Assembly: GCA_905250125.1 (NCBI GenBank)
Contig: CAJNOL010001383.1
Coordinates: forward strand, 1-64,000
DNA length: 64,000 nucleotides
From: Rotaria sordida
Lineage: Eukaryota > Rotifera > Eurotatoria > Philodinida > Philodinidae
Direction of reading: 5' to 3'
The translations under genes were made by a program, and so were the position numbers. The notes under the pieces were generated by a model. That model was not told the DNA's origin and did no database searches. It was given only the letters and a program-made list of their open reading frames with translations. Of this stretch, positions 36,761-50,579 are shown in pieces; within the stretch, counting starts at the first letter, position 1; each line of letters begins with the position of its first letter.

Positions 36761-39700
36761 ATGGATACAACAGAAACAGGAACTACGTCAATATATCTTG
36801 ACACAACGACGAAAATAGCTAAACGTCGTGATCCTTCTCCATTAAATGTTTACTTACGTATTCGTCCGTTTATTGGTGATGAACTTGAACGTGGTGAAAA
36901 TCAAAAATTAATTGATATTATTGATGAAAAACATATTGCTGTTAAACTCTATCCAACAATTAATAATACTATTCGTACTTTACAAACATCATATAATGAA
37001 TATGAGGTATTTTTTTAATATGAATAAAATTGATATGAGTCATTGTATAAATCAATTTGAAAAATTCTTATTGTCGATATGAGATTTTTTAAAAAAGAAA
37101 ATAATTTTCATAGTGTATATATCCTGCTAGTCAAAACTTTTTTTTACTTCACTTTTTCTCAATCATGAAAATGTTAGATTTTTGATTATCTTTTATAAAT
37201 CACATATTCATCATCATCATTAAATGTCAATATCAAACTTCGAAATAACAAAGAATAATTTATTCAATCAATAATTTTCTGTTTAAGGTTACTAAAATAT
37301 TCGATCATCAATGTAGTCAACAGGGATTATTTGAACAAATTCTTGCTCAACCTACGAATGAAATCTTTACTGGTTCTAACTTGCTTCTTTGTACACTTGG
37401 TCTAACAAATAGTGGTATGTAGTAAGGCAGATACTTTCACAGTCATAGTACGGTTGTCAAAATTTTATCTGATATGGAAAAGTATACTATTTAGTTTTAT
37501 CCATAAATAGCAACAAAAAAAAGAGCTCATCTCAAAGCAAGTCATTCAGAATTCATCTCGGTATCTTTCTGCTTCTAAAATTCGATCAACTTTACTAAGT
37601 ATATATTTGCTTATTGCTAATGATGCTGAAATAAAACGCAATGTCAGTGCTAAACATCATAATTGTGGATATATACACGAATGCTTTTTCCATCACGATC
37701 ATTCGTTTTCTTCTGCATATGTTTAGTTATTTCGTCACATGTTTCATTATTATCTCTAGATAAAATTTCATTAAAAAAAGGAATTATTTTAGTAAAACAA
37801 CATCGTTCTCTACTTCCGTGACTATAAATTGCTCAATTATGATTGAAACGATTTTCTCCTCCTATACTTTAATATAAATAGTAGTTTGAAAAAAGTAAAA
37901 AATATTTTGAAACGTTGAAATCTCATTAATTGTTGGATTATATTTGGGTATGATAATTATATATTTATATTCTAGGTAAAACTCATACAATGTTTGGTAC
38001 AGCTAATGAATCAGGTTTAATATCTAAATGTCTTCATCGAATATTTCTTAATGTTGGTTCAAATGTTGATGAAACAGTTTTATTTAAACCTCTTGGTCTT
38101 GAAAATTTAATACCAACAATTGATTGTGATCTTAATATTGAAATAGCTGTTCGAAATTATATTTTTAAAGATGAGAAGGTTATATCTTTTCTTTTCTTTT
38201 TTTTCTTAAACAAATTAGATAATGATAATTTATTTTTCTAGTATCGAATGCGTTTACCAAATATAATTCAACAACAAAATAATTTAGAAGATTTTTCTGT
38301 CGAAGGTAAAATGAAGTTTATAAGAGATAAATAATTGGTTTTTTTTTCATGTAATTAGATGAACATTATTCAATATGGATATCATTTTTTGAATTATATA
38401 ATGAAAATATTCTTGATTTACTTGTTCAACCAAAAGATATGAAAATACGTAAAAATCTTCGTCTTATGCAAAATGATCATTCAACAATTATTAAAAATCT
38501 TATTCAAATACCCGTATTTGATATAAAAGAAGCTGAAGATATAATTAAATTTGGTTTAGCTAATCGTTCAACATCAAAAACAAATCTTAATGAAGCATCA
38601 TCAAGATCGCATGCTGTACTTTGTATTACACTTATTACAATTAATGAATTTGATGAAGAACCAACTATGAGTCATATGTGTAAGAAGATGACATTATTAT
38701 TATAAATTTTTTTTCTTGTGGACCTCACATTATGTTTTTAGAAGGGAACTATAATGAGTGTAAGTTTTAAGTCGAGAGTTTTTCGCTCCATCTCCTAGCA
38801 ACGAGGTGACTGAAGATAAGATAACAAGCATCAGACTTATTTTCCAGAAGTCCTTAGCAACGGAAAAAGATGTTGAACGGCATTCATAACAAGAGTTACA
38901 TTGTTCTAGAACATTTCAAAGCCTTCCTCAAAAATTGAATAGCTGCAATACGTTTTCTGAATTTTGCGCAGAAAAAGAAATTTCTATTCAAGATGCCAAG
39001 GACGATAGGTAGTTAGACATTGATTTGCTACAACCATTATATGATCAGCATAAAAAAAATGTAAAAACTGATCAAGTTATAACTTTGAGGAATAATCAAT
39101 ATCAATGTTTTTGAGTTTATCGAAATATATAATAGTGCGTTGAGACCTGATGTAGATCTAATAGATATGTCCAACAGACGTATTTCTCAGTTGAATCACT
39201 GACTAGAATAATAATAATGTTAGATTTAAAAAAAAACGGAATACGAAAATGCAAGGTAACAAGGGAAACAAAAAATAGAGCGTCAATAAAGAAAAGTTTC
39301 TGTTCGAAATACAAAAATAAATGGAACAGATCGTTTCCATGATGATCGATTATCCTTGGAAAACAGCTATAGTCCTACTAGAGGTTTTTTACTCTATGTA
39401 GTTTAATAACACTAAAGAACATATGTGAGTTCTACATTTTAACTCCGAAGAAGCTGCGCTGACAAACATTTTATTTTCTTCTAATTTTGATTTCTTCACT
39501 AGATATTTGTGATTTGGCTGGTAATGAACCAGTAAATGGTACTGGAAAACAATTAACTGAAACTTGTAATATTAATACATCATTAATGACATTTAAAGAT
39601 TGTATTCGAGTATTAAATGAAAATCAATTAACAAAGTAAAGAATATATGCATATGTAATGTTGAATAGTTAAATTAACGTTAATGATTTTATTTTTAATA

Positions 39701-42700
39701 GAAAACAAATGCTTGTACCTTATCGAAATAGTGTATTAACAAGTATTTTTCGTCCATTTTTTGTTGGTCGTGGTCGAACAATTATTTGTTGTAATATTAA
39801 TCCATGTGCAACATTTATTACACAAACAAATGATTTATTGAAATTTTGTGCACTTGCACAAAAGGTTTTTGTTTTTTGTTTTTTTTTATTAATATTAATT
39901 ATGGGTTCTTTTTCTTTATAGACAATTATCGTACCGAATGAACAAAAAACTGGTGGTAGATTAATTCGACAACAACGTAAATCGAAAAATAAAGGTCCAA
40001 AACGTCTTGGAAAACATAGTAATTTACGGGAGAAGAATGGAAAAAATATTAGTAATAATGATGATATTGAAGGTAGGCATTTATTCTTGTTTTTTAGTAA
40101 AGATTGGAATTTTGGGATCTAACCCAAATTTATCGTAATAGACGTCACATAAAGCCTTATTACTATGAATATATGGTATATTATGTAGAGTTTAGCTGTA
40201 TGAATTTTCATTAGAACGTAGCGCTTTAACTACTCATAGAAATAAGATTTTTTTATGATAATTAGTGAGGTCAATTTGAGACCGACCTTAATGACATATT
40301 TGAGAAATTAGAGATTAAGATTCCTCTCGTTCTCTTCTTCAAAATCGAAATTCCAACCGATTACATGATATTGAGCTAAGACTTTGCGGATAGATTGGAA
40401 CATCTTACCATTACACTTCGAAAAAATTTTACCCCCATTTCTTGTGATCTGTCGGAGCAATAACAATTCTATTGTACATGTCGAAAACATTGAAGTACTT
40501 TTCATATCTCTAACGTCGTTTGATCACTTACACAGTTAGAGTCGTCTTAATCGAAGAAGAAAATTGTTTTCATTATCAAAATTAGACTTTTTTTCTAATA
40601 GAATTTCAGTTTCATTGAGTAATGCATGTCTCAAAAAGTCAATAAAAAAGAATTTAGGAAAAAATTGACTCTGGTTCTTGCAGTAGTCGAATGGTGTCGG
40701 AGACACTAAAGGCTTCAAAATGAATACGAAAACTGCTCTAGTTCCGACAGACAATGAAATATGATGTTGAAATTTTTGTTTTCTATAAATAACTTAGCAG
40801 TCTCAATATGTACACCTAGTTTCAGTTCGATACCATCTAATAGCTTGAAAATCCTATTTCAAAGAAGAAGGAGTTCTTCACCATGCTATCCATATTAAGT
40901 TATAGTTTTGAACTTTCATTTCAATTCAACGTCGATCTGAGCTCTCCAGTATTTGACATAGTGATGGGATCTGTAGCTTACGAATTGGTAACAAGAAAAG
41001 TTTCTTGAAATTTCATTTTATTTTCCATTGAATGAAATTGTAAAAAATTGATCGTAACGATTTGTGATACTTGTTGTAAAATCAATAAAAGTCTATTCAA
41101 AACTTAATACGGCGCATAAGTTAACAAGTATATTCTGACGAAACTAGACTTGTAACGTTTCCTTGTATGGTTAATATGGATTTTTTTTTGATTTATAGAA
41201 CTTGACATACAACCGATTGATGTTTTCTCACTGACAATTCCGACAAATACAAAATCAGTAAAAATTTCTCTGTTTTTAGAATTTTTCTTGATTCATTTTT
41301 TTAGATAACGTATTGGAAATATTGTACAAAAAAAGCGATAGATTTATTACAAAAACAAGCATCAAATCGACGAACATTTATGATTGAACGACAGTAAGTA
41401 AAACCAAACATTCTTCTTTTTTATTTTGTAATTATATTTAATTTAGTCAAGAAAGAGTACAAACTATAAAATATCTTCTTGATCAACGTCAACAAATTGA
41501 AACATTAATTAATGAAAAAGAATCAGTAAAATTTATATTTTTTTTCTTTATTTTTTTTAATTAATTTTCTTTTAATAGCTTTCAAAACAAAATGAAATAC
41601 TATTAAAAGATTTTCATCTTGAACAAGATAAACATCAACATACTCAACAATTATATAATGATATTATTTTAAATGAAAAACAATATCATCAAAAGTTACT
41701 TAAATTAGAAAAACAATATCATGAACAAAATTTATATTCTCATGAAGAAATTGATTCATTAAAAAAACAATTAAAAAATCTTCAACAACAATTTGATCGT
41801 TTAACACATGAACATTTAAGAACTATCGAACAAATTGATCAAAATAAAAATTAATATCAAGAACGTGAACAACATCTTCAAAATGAAATTCAACGTTTAA
41901 AACGTGATCTTGGTCTTGAACTTTATCGTAAACAAGATGCAGAAAAAAAAGCACGAATATTTGAAGATAAATTACGTAATGAACAAACACAATATCAAAA
42001 AGTTCAATATGATTTTATTAAAACAAAACATGATCTTCAAACATTACAAGTTAAATATGATGCACTACAAATAGAAATAAATGAAATGCATCAATATGAA
42101 ATAACAAAACCAACTTCAATTATTAATATCGATGATGTTAAAACATCAACAACAACTATTAATCAAGAACAATCTATTATTAAACCACAAAAACGTATTA
42201 TTCGAACGAAACGACGTGCTAATGATGAAGTAATTAATAGAATAGATACAATATTAAACGAATAGAATCTTTCGTTTTTAGAATTGAAAAAGTTCAAGAA
42301 TAGAAACAAGAAGTTTGTAAATCAAACAAATTTTCAAAAAAGATTTAGAATATAAGAATTTTAATTGAAAATTATGTGATACATCAAATTCATGTAATCC
42401 TTTATTCATGATATGCTAGACGTGCAAAATGTATCCGTGTGTGTGTGTCTACCAGAGATTGAAATCGAATCGAACCGAGTCCAATGTAATTCTCTTTATT
42501 CGACTCAACCGCAATCTCTTCATTAACTCTTAAACACGAACAATAAAATTCACTTCAGTATAGGGTTCGTATTCTCTGTGTCTTAAACTGCATCGATCTC
42601 TTCATATGAGAAGTCTACGAGTAGTTCAACTATTGCTTTTGCTTTTATTAAAAGAAGTCAGTTTCTATCGATCTATTCTACGATTGATAATTTTAGAGGA

Positions 42701-45503
42701 AACAGATACATATGCAGATGTTTGCCTGCCTACTTCTCTTTCCACATACCTAGTAGGGTTTTCTAGTTTTATGTAGTATTTAGAGCTGACGAACAAGTTC
42801 TCGATGTTTTACGTCCTTTTAGTCAAGACATGGATAGAGTTCTATTATTGGTATGACTGATATTTTGCTACTTCGATTGCATAATCAGTAGTACAGTTAT
42901 AAATAAATGTAGAATTCATGATATATTACTTTTCTACATATCCTGATTCGCTAATTGAGATGACAACTAACTCTGGAAACCTTGACTGAAAATCAAATAT
43001 CGAGGTTTTCTAATTCAAAAACTGCGGAATTGATCAAACCAAAATTACGGATTATTAATTGCACAGTTCAGATCAGGAAACTGAATTAGAGTTTAACGTA
43101 AACTAGAAGGTAGTTTACTCCTTTTCGTAATATGTGCGTTGTCTTCCAAGAAAAAGACAAATATATCAGTGTTAGTTATTCAAAATTCAGAAACTTCGAC
43201 CTTCGTCGATCGATAAGAAAAAAAAAACATTTCTTCTTATAATGCCGAACTTTTCATTTGTACTGTAGCTCCGCTTTGAAATCTCTCCTTCGACATGCTT
43301 ATGTCCTATGTGACGTTTTGTTTAACTTCGTTATGTTATCTAAATGTAGAGAATATTGGAGCATTTCGTCTGCTTGTGTTGCTGTTTAAGTTAATCTTTG
43401 TTTTGTTTTTCCTAACATACATAACAGACTGTTTGCCACAAGCCGCAACAGAGCCACCCAAGGCTATGTAACAAGTTAGAAAACCTTGTTATTCTACTAA
43501 CCTTCAAGCTAACCTACGACTCTCATTCTTACCCTCGATAGTTTCACTACGATTTGAAGCAGCTAGTGATATATTATTAGAAAAGTGAACAAGATCTAAC
43601 ATAAAAGTCGTGATAAATTGTTTCTGGAATGGTGTAGTCGTGTTTCTATTTTGTATTTTTTTTAATATATTGCTCAAAAGAAAATGATTTATTTTGGCGA
43701 TAGGCAAAATTTTTGAAGAATTTCTCTTCAGTAAAGAAAAGTTTTAGTTTTGTCGGTGGATTTTGTACTTCTGTGATATGCATTTCCAAATATATTCTCT
43801 TGATCGTAAATAAAATATTTTGAAAATAGCGGCGATTTTTACGAAATTAAAAAAAAAAGTATTTTTCCTTCACTATTATTATTATTGTAGGCAACCCACT
43901 TCATAAATAAGCATGCACACAAACCCAATAATAGAATTTGTATATTTCAAACTTATCTCATTGATTATGAACTAAATTAATAAACTGTTGTGCCATAAAT
44001 ATAGAAGGATGTGCCATTTTGGCAACCTGATGGACAATGATCCAGTCAATCATTTGGTTTAATAAGAGATTGAAACGAAACTGAAAAACAACTCAAACTT
44101 ATTGGATTTGATTCTTTTGATTGACTCTAGCACGTAGTCTAATAATGTTGCCAAAATTTCTTTCTTCAGCATTCTCTAGCATCATTTTTCTATTTCAATT
44201 TTCTACCGACGAAAAAATTTTGTCTCACGTGCTTCGGTAGATAAGGATATATTTCTTCTTTTAAGTAAAAAAAACGCCGCAAACAGTTTAGACACATGTC
44301 TATTTATAAATACCAGCAATAGACTTCTCCGAAATTAATTCATATATGTCGTACTATGATATTTATACTTTCTCGTGATATGCTGATTGTTGTTAAAATT
44401 AAGAATGACTTATATCAATGAGAATATAAAATAAAATCAAATGCGTAAAAAACTAGAATAAGATTTTCATTACAGTTCACTTTTAATAATAAAAAAATTT
44501 AAAATATTTTTCTTTCTATATTGTTTAACAATTGTACAAATATTTCATTGATTTAGAATCAACACGAACAAGAGATTAAAAAACCAAAACGTATTGCTCG
44601 TAAACAATCAACAGCTAGTACGAATACTACTTCTGCATTTGCTCAACAATCCGATGAAATTGATATTTATAAAAAATCTAAACCAATTACACATAATGAA
44701 TCAACAACAAGTACAAAGAAAAATCTTGCTATATCGATTAAACAAACAAAAAAGAAAGCACAAGTATAGTCTTGTTTTTAATTTTTATCTTTCAAAAACA
44801 GATCCAACAAACAAATTCTTATTTTTTAGGAAGATAAAACAGATTCAAAAGTAAAACCTAAAACAACTGGTGTTCGTGGTCGACCTAAAAAGCAAACTAA
44901 CGAATCTCCACCTACACCTATTCAACGAGAATCACATTCACCACTTTATGCTACTATTCAACGAAAGACATCACTTGATAGAGCATCATTTGCTACTGTT
45001 ACGGTTAATTCGTCAACAGTGCAAGCAACACCATCGAATGATAAAGTTACCAAAACTCCTAAACCATCAACATTTAAACGTATTCAATCCTTTTTCCGAG
45101 CCACTCCAAGTATGTATTTTAAATGAATAAAACAAAAAAACGTCAATTCTGTTTTCGGAATTTTTAGCATTGACAAATTCAACAAGAGTCAATCGAGTTG
45201 TACAAGTTAAAAGTACCGGTGTAGCCTTTGGTTCATCAACACCAACCAATCGTTTACCTCCATCAACAGTTAAAACACCAGGACCAACTGTTTTACCAAC
45301 TCCGAATGCATCCCATGTACAGAATATTTCAACACCAAAATCCAAATATAATCTTCGTACACGTCTTTTTAATAATCCAATCTCTAAAGATGAAGATGAG
45401 GTAAAAAAAAGAATATCTAAATACAATTAAAATTTATTTTTATTAATTTTCAAATTTTTAGAACAAATCTGAAACAAAAAAGAAATTACGAACACGCAAA
45501 TAG
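36761..45503 (+). CDS. KIF20A: Kinesin-6 (KIF20-like) with an in-frame stop in the stalk
   Basis: Microtubule motor of the mitotic kinesin-6 group. Sixteen exons: 36761-37006, 37288-37414, 37976-38178, 38242-38305, 38359-38679, 39503-39635, 39702-39864, 39922-40072, 41199-41257, 41305-41393, 41447-41525, 41579-42229, 44557-44763, 44830-45109, 45168-45400, 45462-45503 (3048 nt, phase-consistent, 1016 codons). The motor opens with LNVYLRIRPF and ELERGE. P-loop GLTNSGKT is at 120-127; switch I region NEASSRSHA; switch II DLAGNE (Ser of the usual DLAGSE replaced by Asn); then LVPYRNSVLTSIF and GRGRTII-NINPCA. SIWISFFELYNE and this C-terminal motor part match KIF20A best; KIF20B or KIF23 are possible. 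A coiled-coil stalk and a basic Ser/Thr/Pro tail follow. TAA at 41852-41854 interrupts the stalk (codon 637); beyond it the frame stays open and coiled-coil. Introns 2, 5, 8 and 12 are 0.56-2.3 kb. Confidence 0.9.
41799..41861 (+). other. Possible 63-nt in-frame intron (exitron) spanning the kinesin stop codon
   Basis: GTTTAA at 41799 and ATCAAG ending at 41861 bound 63 nt that contain the TAA. Removal keeps the frame (GAT C | AA CGT). Length and donor resemble other introns here, but there is no T-rich tract before the AG and the translated segment has good coiled-coil heptads, so ordinary exon with a nonsense change is at least as likely. Confidence 0.3.
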
Positions 45504-47059
45504 ATCAAATGTTTGATATCTACATCGATATCTTGTATGTATATATTGTTCATAATCCTATCTATCCTCTTTTTTTATGTCGGTTCTGTATAAATTGTAT
45601 TTTTTGTTGTGGACAAAAAATGAATATTGTATCTTAAATTCTTAGCATGTACAGATATATATCTTATTTTCTTTTTTGTAATAACAAATAAACATCTCAC
45701 ATGCTACAGAAAAACAAAACTAATTTACATATTGGTTCGTTATTATACTAGCAATTTTCAATTGGATAATTTTGACTTTATGCATCATCTGATGAAGCCA
45801 TTAAAATAGTTGACACATATTGAATATCGAATCTTTGAAAGACGAAAAATATTTCAAATATTAGGCTATATGTCGATCTAATTAGTCTTAATATTGTCTC
45901 ACTTAATAATGTAAAGAAAGTCAAAAATCGGTATGTCTAGTCTGATAATCTACAGAGTTCAAACAATTTAATCAAGTCTTACTGAATAAAACGAATGAGT
46001 AAACGAAAAACAAAATCGATGAAGAAATAAAAACTAGAAGTATATTGTTTCCAAATATTATATCTTCTGACCAAAGATTCATTTATATCGTAAGTACTTC
46101 AACAAAGCTTCAGTCTGACAATAATTTAACCTAGCTCAAAAAAAACTTGTCACTGCGGTTCTATCCCAGCCTAAAGTTTGGAACTTGCAAATTCTGGTTC
46201 TTATAAACTCATCGTATATTATCAGAGAATTTCCAATAATTTATTTTAAAAAATGTCAAATAAATGAATAAATCGAAATTATAAAAATTTCTATAGTTAA
46301 TACGTGTGCTCTGAAATTTTATCATTTCAAAAATGTTTGCATATAGAATTACTATTTTATCAGTTTATTAGATTCATTTAACATTGTTATATTACAAAAA
46401 CTTATTTGTATTGTCAGATACATCTTAATTAATCACTGCATCTCTATTTGTAAAGCTTTATTCTTATTATAAATGTCTTTCTAAGAGAATATTTTTCTCT
46501 TTTTTTCACGCATTCCAAACTTAACTGGAATACCCATGTCAACTGTGACATGAAAAACATCAAAAGAGATTGATGTCAATCGAGTGTTTACATTCTTCTA
46601 GTCAATTCGAAGATACTGTTTTTTTTCCTAATACAACTGGCAATAAATTATTAAATTGAATTACATGACTGCGTTCCATTTGCAATGAGAAAAAGAGGTG
46701 CAACTTGATGTATTACAAAAAAAGTCAATATATATGAAAATAGTAAAGAATGTATACCAGATGAAAAATAATGTCCAACAAGTAATTATAGCTAAATTTA
46801 AAATATAAGTGCGATAGTGTATGTTAATGCAGCACAAAAAGATACATGCTCTGTTTGAATACTATTTTTGGATCATATATTAAATCATAGATTTCACTGA
46901 TCTATCACTCACATTGCATCTCGATCGATCTTATTTTTGCTAGCACTATTTTTCTGTGCGGTACTAGTGACAAAAGTTTCCCTTTCATTACTTTTAATTC
47001 ATAGCTGATTCTATAGATTGATTGAAGTGTCTATTAACTAATTTTACCTATAATAACTA

Positions 47060-47985
47060 TTTTTAATGAATGTCCCAGAACAGATTGCACGCAATTTTGA
47101 TGTTTTTTTCTCTTACTTTCTAAACCTATGAAATTTTCTTTCAATATCAAAAGATAGAGAATTTCAAGCTGCACAAAATTGTCGGCTTTGTTTTTCAAAC
47201 AAATTTGCCTTGTCGGCATCAAATTTCAAAGATTCATGTGTACTGAATCGTTCAATTGCGTTTTCTTATTTCCAGCTGATATTTATTGATTTGTGTAAAA
47301 CTTGTGCTCATCAAGATCGAAAATAAAAGGAGTTTGCTGAACACTAATAGATAGAGAATTTTGTGCTCTATGCTTCCATGACATTTTCCAAGATTCTTAG
47401 TGTTCACCAGAAAAAGATTTCGAATTGATAACTGTCGATATTTTTCAATACATTCTAGAAAATCATGTTTTTAAAAGGCAAACTTAATCTATAAAAGATG
47501 TGTTAAAATGTCATCTGATGAAGAATTTAATTCTCAACAAAACTGTAAAGATTAAATTGTAAAGTGAAAATATTCATGTTGTTTTGAATTAAAAAGCAAG
47601 AATGTCATAGATCAACTAGAAGAGGATTTTTTTTCGATGTTTTCAAATTGTTTACTTCGAACATTGTTTTTTCCAAATATTCCTTTTAAAATTCTGAAAC
47701 ATTCATCCAACGATACAGAGTTTTATGAAAAATTTTGTAAGATTATTGAAATTTCAGAGTAACCTTTATTAAAAAACTCTTTTCAGTTTTTCATTTTGTT
47801 GACAAGCGCAGTTATACGTTTAAGTAATGTTCATTTTTTAAAATTTTTACGCCGACAAGACACATTTATTTGAAAAACAAAGTCAACATTTTTGTACAAC
47901 TTGAAATTCTCGATCTCTTGGTATAAGAACGAATATTTTTGTTACGATTAAGAATCAAAAGAAAAGTGCACTGAGATTTAGTGCA
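47060..47985. repeat. Foldback element (intergenic)
   Basis: Arms at 47153-47216 and 47851-47914 are reverse complements at about 85 percent by eye: AGAGAATTTCAAGCTGCACA...CTTGTCGGC against GCCGACAAGAC...ACTTGAAATTCTCGAT. Weaker pairing extends outward to an ATTGCA/TGCAAT block at each side. The interior (about 630 bp) has no gene. Confidence 0.75.
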
Positions 47986-50263
47986 ATTTAGCTTGAGATG
48001 CTCGTTAGTAAAACAACATATCTGACTGAATTGTGTTTATTATTTTTTGAAAACATTAATCAATCAAGTTCATGTGACAGTTGTATTATTATTGAATTTA
48101 TACTGATAACTTGTTATTGTTTTCCAAGGCTATTCGTCGATTGAAAAAATCTCGATTGTACTACTTGTTTATTAAAGTTCGCAAAAGACTATATTATCAA
48201 ATCGGTAAAAATACAACAGAAGTTTTTCTAATTCTAATTTTAATATGTTTGCATTATTCATTATATTGTCATTTGTTAAATGATGAATTCAACAAAATGA
48301 CTATGTTGTATAGTTTCATTTTCGTCAATATTTCTTACAACATATGATTCAATTATTCGTTTATTTCATTATAAATAAGTCAATTCATGATTGTGTAAGA
48401 GTTCATCAACATAAAAATATATTGATTGATTCAATTCTATTAGTTCTATTGACAATTTCTAGATTGATCATTACTTTTCGTACAACATGTATAAAATCAC
48501 TACATAATTCATACCCGTACCTAATGGTCGTAGGATATTTTTTATGTTAACTGTCATGTGTTGAAGACAGTTATTTTTTTTCTATCATCTACTATTTACA
48601 AAAAAAAAATTTTGGTATTAATAAAAAAAATTTTCAGGAGATTTAATTCCGCACTTCGTTTGGTTTTACCGATAAACACAATACAAATTTTAATCAAAAT
48701 AATTGTTGAAATATTACGAGCCCATACCGGTGTTTATTGTTTTAATACGAAGAAAATTGATGGATAAATTAATAATAATGGTGTTGTGCAGACAAAAAAC
48801 GATGGAACGAAAAAGTTAATATATATCTTCAACTGGATTTAGTTTAATTTCAAAAACTAAAACCCAAATCCACCCAAAACAATTATAATTTTTTCTGTAG
48901 ATCGGTAAACAATAAATTGCCGAATAAAATGAATGAATGCCGACTCATCTTTTATGTAATACGACATTGTGATACTTGTAGACAAAAAAATGATAAATCA
49001 TGATTCACATTGATAATAACGAATATGTTCTTGATTTACTGAAAGAAAAGCGTAAACATTAAATTATTTCAATTGATATATATATATATATATATACATC
49101 TCAAATCTAATATTTTACATGTTTAAATACAAAATAAATTTAGAAACAATAAAACGTTATTGAATTACCTAATAAGAAACATCTCGATTTTCTAGCGAAT
49201 GCTGATTCGCGTCAAATTGCTGAATTTTAACTGATTCATATGGAAGTTGTCGTTTTTTATGTTGACCTAACATAATTTCATAATTTGATTTCTTATTGGC
49301 TACACTGGACAAGGTATGCACAGCATACCTTTTCAGATACTTACGATAGCGACATCGTATGATTTTATTGTTTCGAAATGCTTATTGGCAAGCATATTCA
49401 GTTTGTATTTTTCTGTAATTTATTTTTGTTTCCATACAGTGCGAATATTAAATTTGTCAATGATCGAATGATTCAATTTTCATCAATATCAGTTCAAAAA
49501 TCACTGTTATTAATTAAATCCATATATATTAGTCATCTCTTCTATATCAGAGATCTAGTGGAATGAAAAAATGATAGTCCCAAGGTATGATTGAATATCT
49601 ATTTGATGATCTTGCTTTCGAATAGTTGACAATAAAAAGTTAAATTGTCCTGCTCTTTTGAGAACTGTTCTTAAAATAAACTATTTTTATTCTGTTTTTT
49701 TTTGCGGTCTGATGCTGTAAAACGCAGTCGTAAAAGTATTTCAGTATTATATAATGTTAACGCAACGCTCCTATCTATAATACTGTTATTTCAATTTATT
49801 TGTATGACATAAAAATCTGTCTTATTGTCCTATACCCTTCTTTTCGTTAGTCTTCTGTTCGTTTTTTTATATTCAGATCATTCGTTACATACAGTAAAAG
49901 ATTTTATCGCAAACCTAAATGTCTGCTTCTCTCAACGCAAATTATGATATCGACTATGCATGTATGCCTCATGCTAGTTATCATGTTTGCTGCTACCGTG
50001 ACACAGTCGTAAAACAATTGCAGATAAAGGTCTCAGCGTAGGCTTAATCACAAAAACAATCCCATTTGAAAAGTCGAAGAAGCTCGATGTGTTGTATATA
50101 ATTCGCTAGCACTTGAGTTCTACTATTTTGTAATAAATAATATTTGTTTAAATGTACTACAAAGCTATTTTACGATTTCTACAAACCATTGAATTAACAG
50201 TATCATACAAAAATACTATTATGAAGTTTGTCTAAGAGGAAGCAAAAGGAAAAATAAGATGAG

Positions 50264-50521
50264 ATGAATGCGATCCGAGTAAATATGGAATGTTTTAGAA
50301 CTTATGAAGAAACCCAACTGGAATGCTCCGTGCCAGTTTGTTTGTTGGCTCTTGGAGAAGATGCTCATGTGTTAATTTTCAGAAACGAAAATTTTCTACT
50401 GGAGAATGTGACGAAAAATGATATAAGGGATGTTAATGTCGATGGAGTTACACTTTATTCTATTCCTTCATATCATATAATCGTCTTGTGGCGATCAATG
50501 ATACAAGAGATGTCAGTGTGA
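50264..50521 (+). pseudogene. Possible remnant of a thioesterase (alpha/beta hydrolase) C-terminus
   Basis: The 85-codon frame contains MECFRTYEETQLECSVPVCL followed by LALGEDAHV. This resembles the segment of type II/NRPS thioesterases where a Tyr-rich helix precedes the C-P-I-x-x-x-G-G-x-x-D strand, followed by a weak match to the region carrying the catalytic His (SIPSYHIIV). Nothing upstream supplies the Ser-containing half, and the frame ends in the duplicated 80-bp unit. If real, it is a decayed fragment in the foreign-gene cluster. This may equally be chance. Confidence 0.25.
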
Positions 50522-50579
50522 TTGGTGATACACTTTATTCTATTCCCTTATATCATACAATCGTATCGTTTACATATAA
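50420..50579. repeat. 80-bp tandem duplication
   Basis: Two copies with an 80-bp period: GATATAAGGGATGT at 50420 and GATACAAGAGATGT at 50500; CACTTTATTCTATTCC at 50451 and again at 50531; then ATATCATA-AATCGT in both. Divergence is moderate, so the duplication is not recent. Confidence 0.85.

Noticed and set aside
44594..45426. Several His/Leu-rich frames overlapping the kinesin tail
   Set aside because: They are other-frame and antisense readings of the kinesin exons 13-15, which join in phase with the motor.
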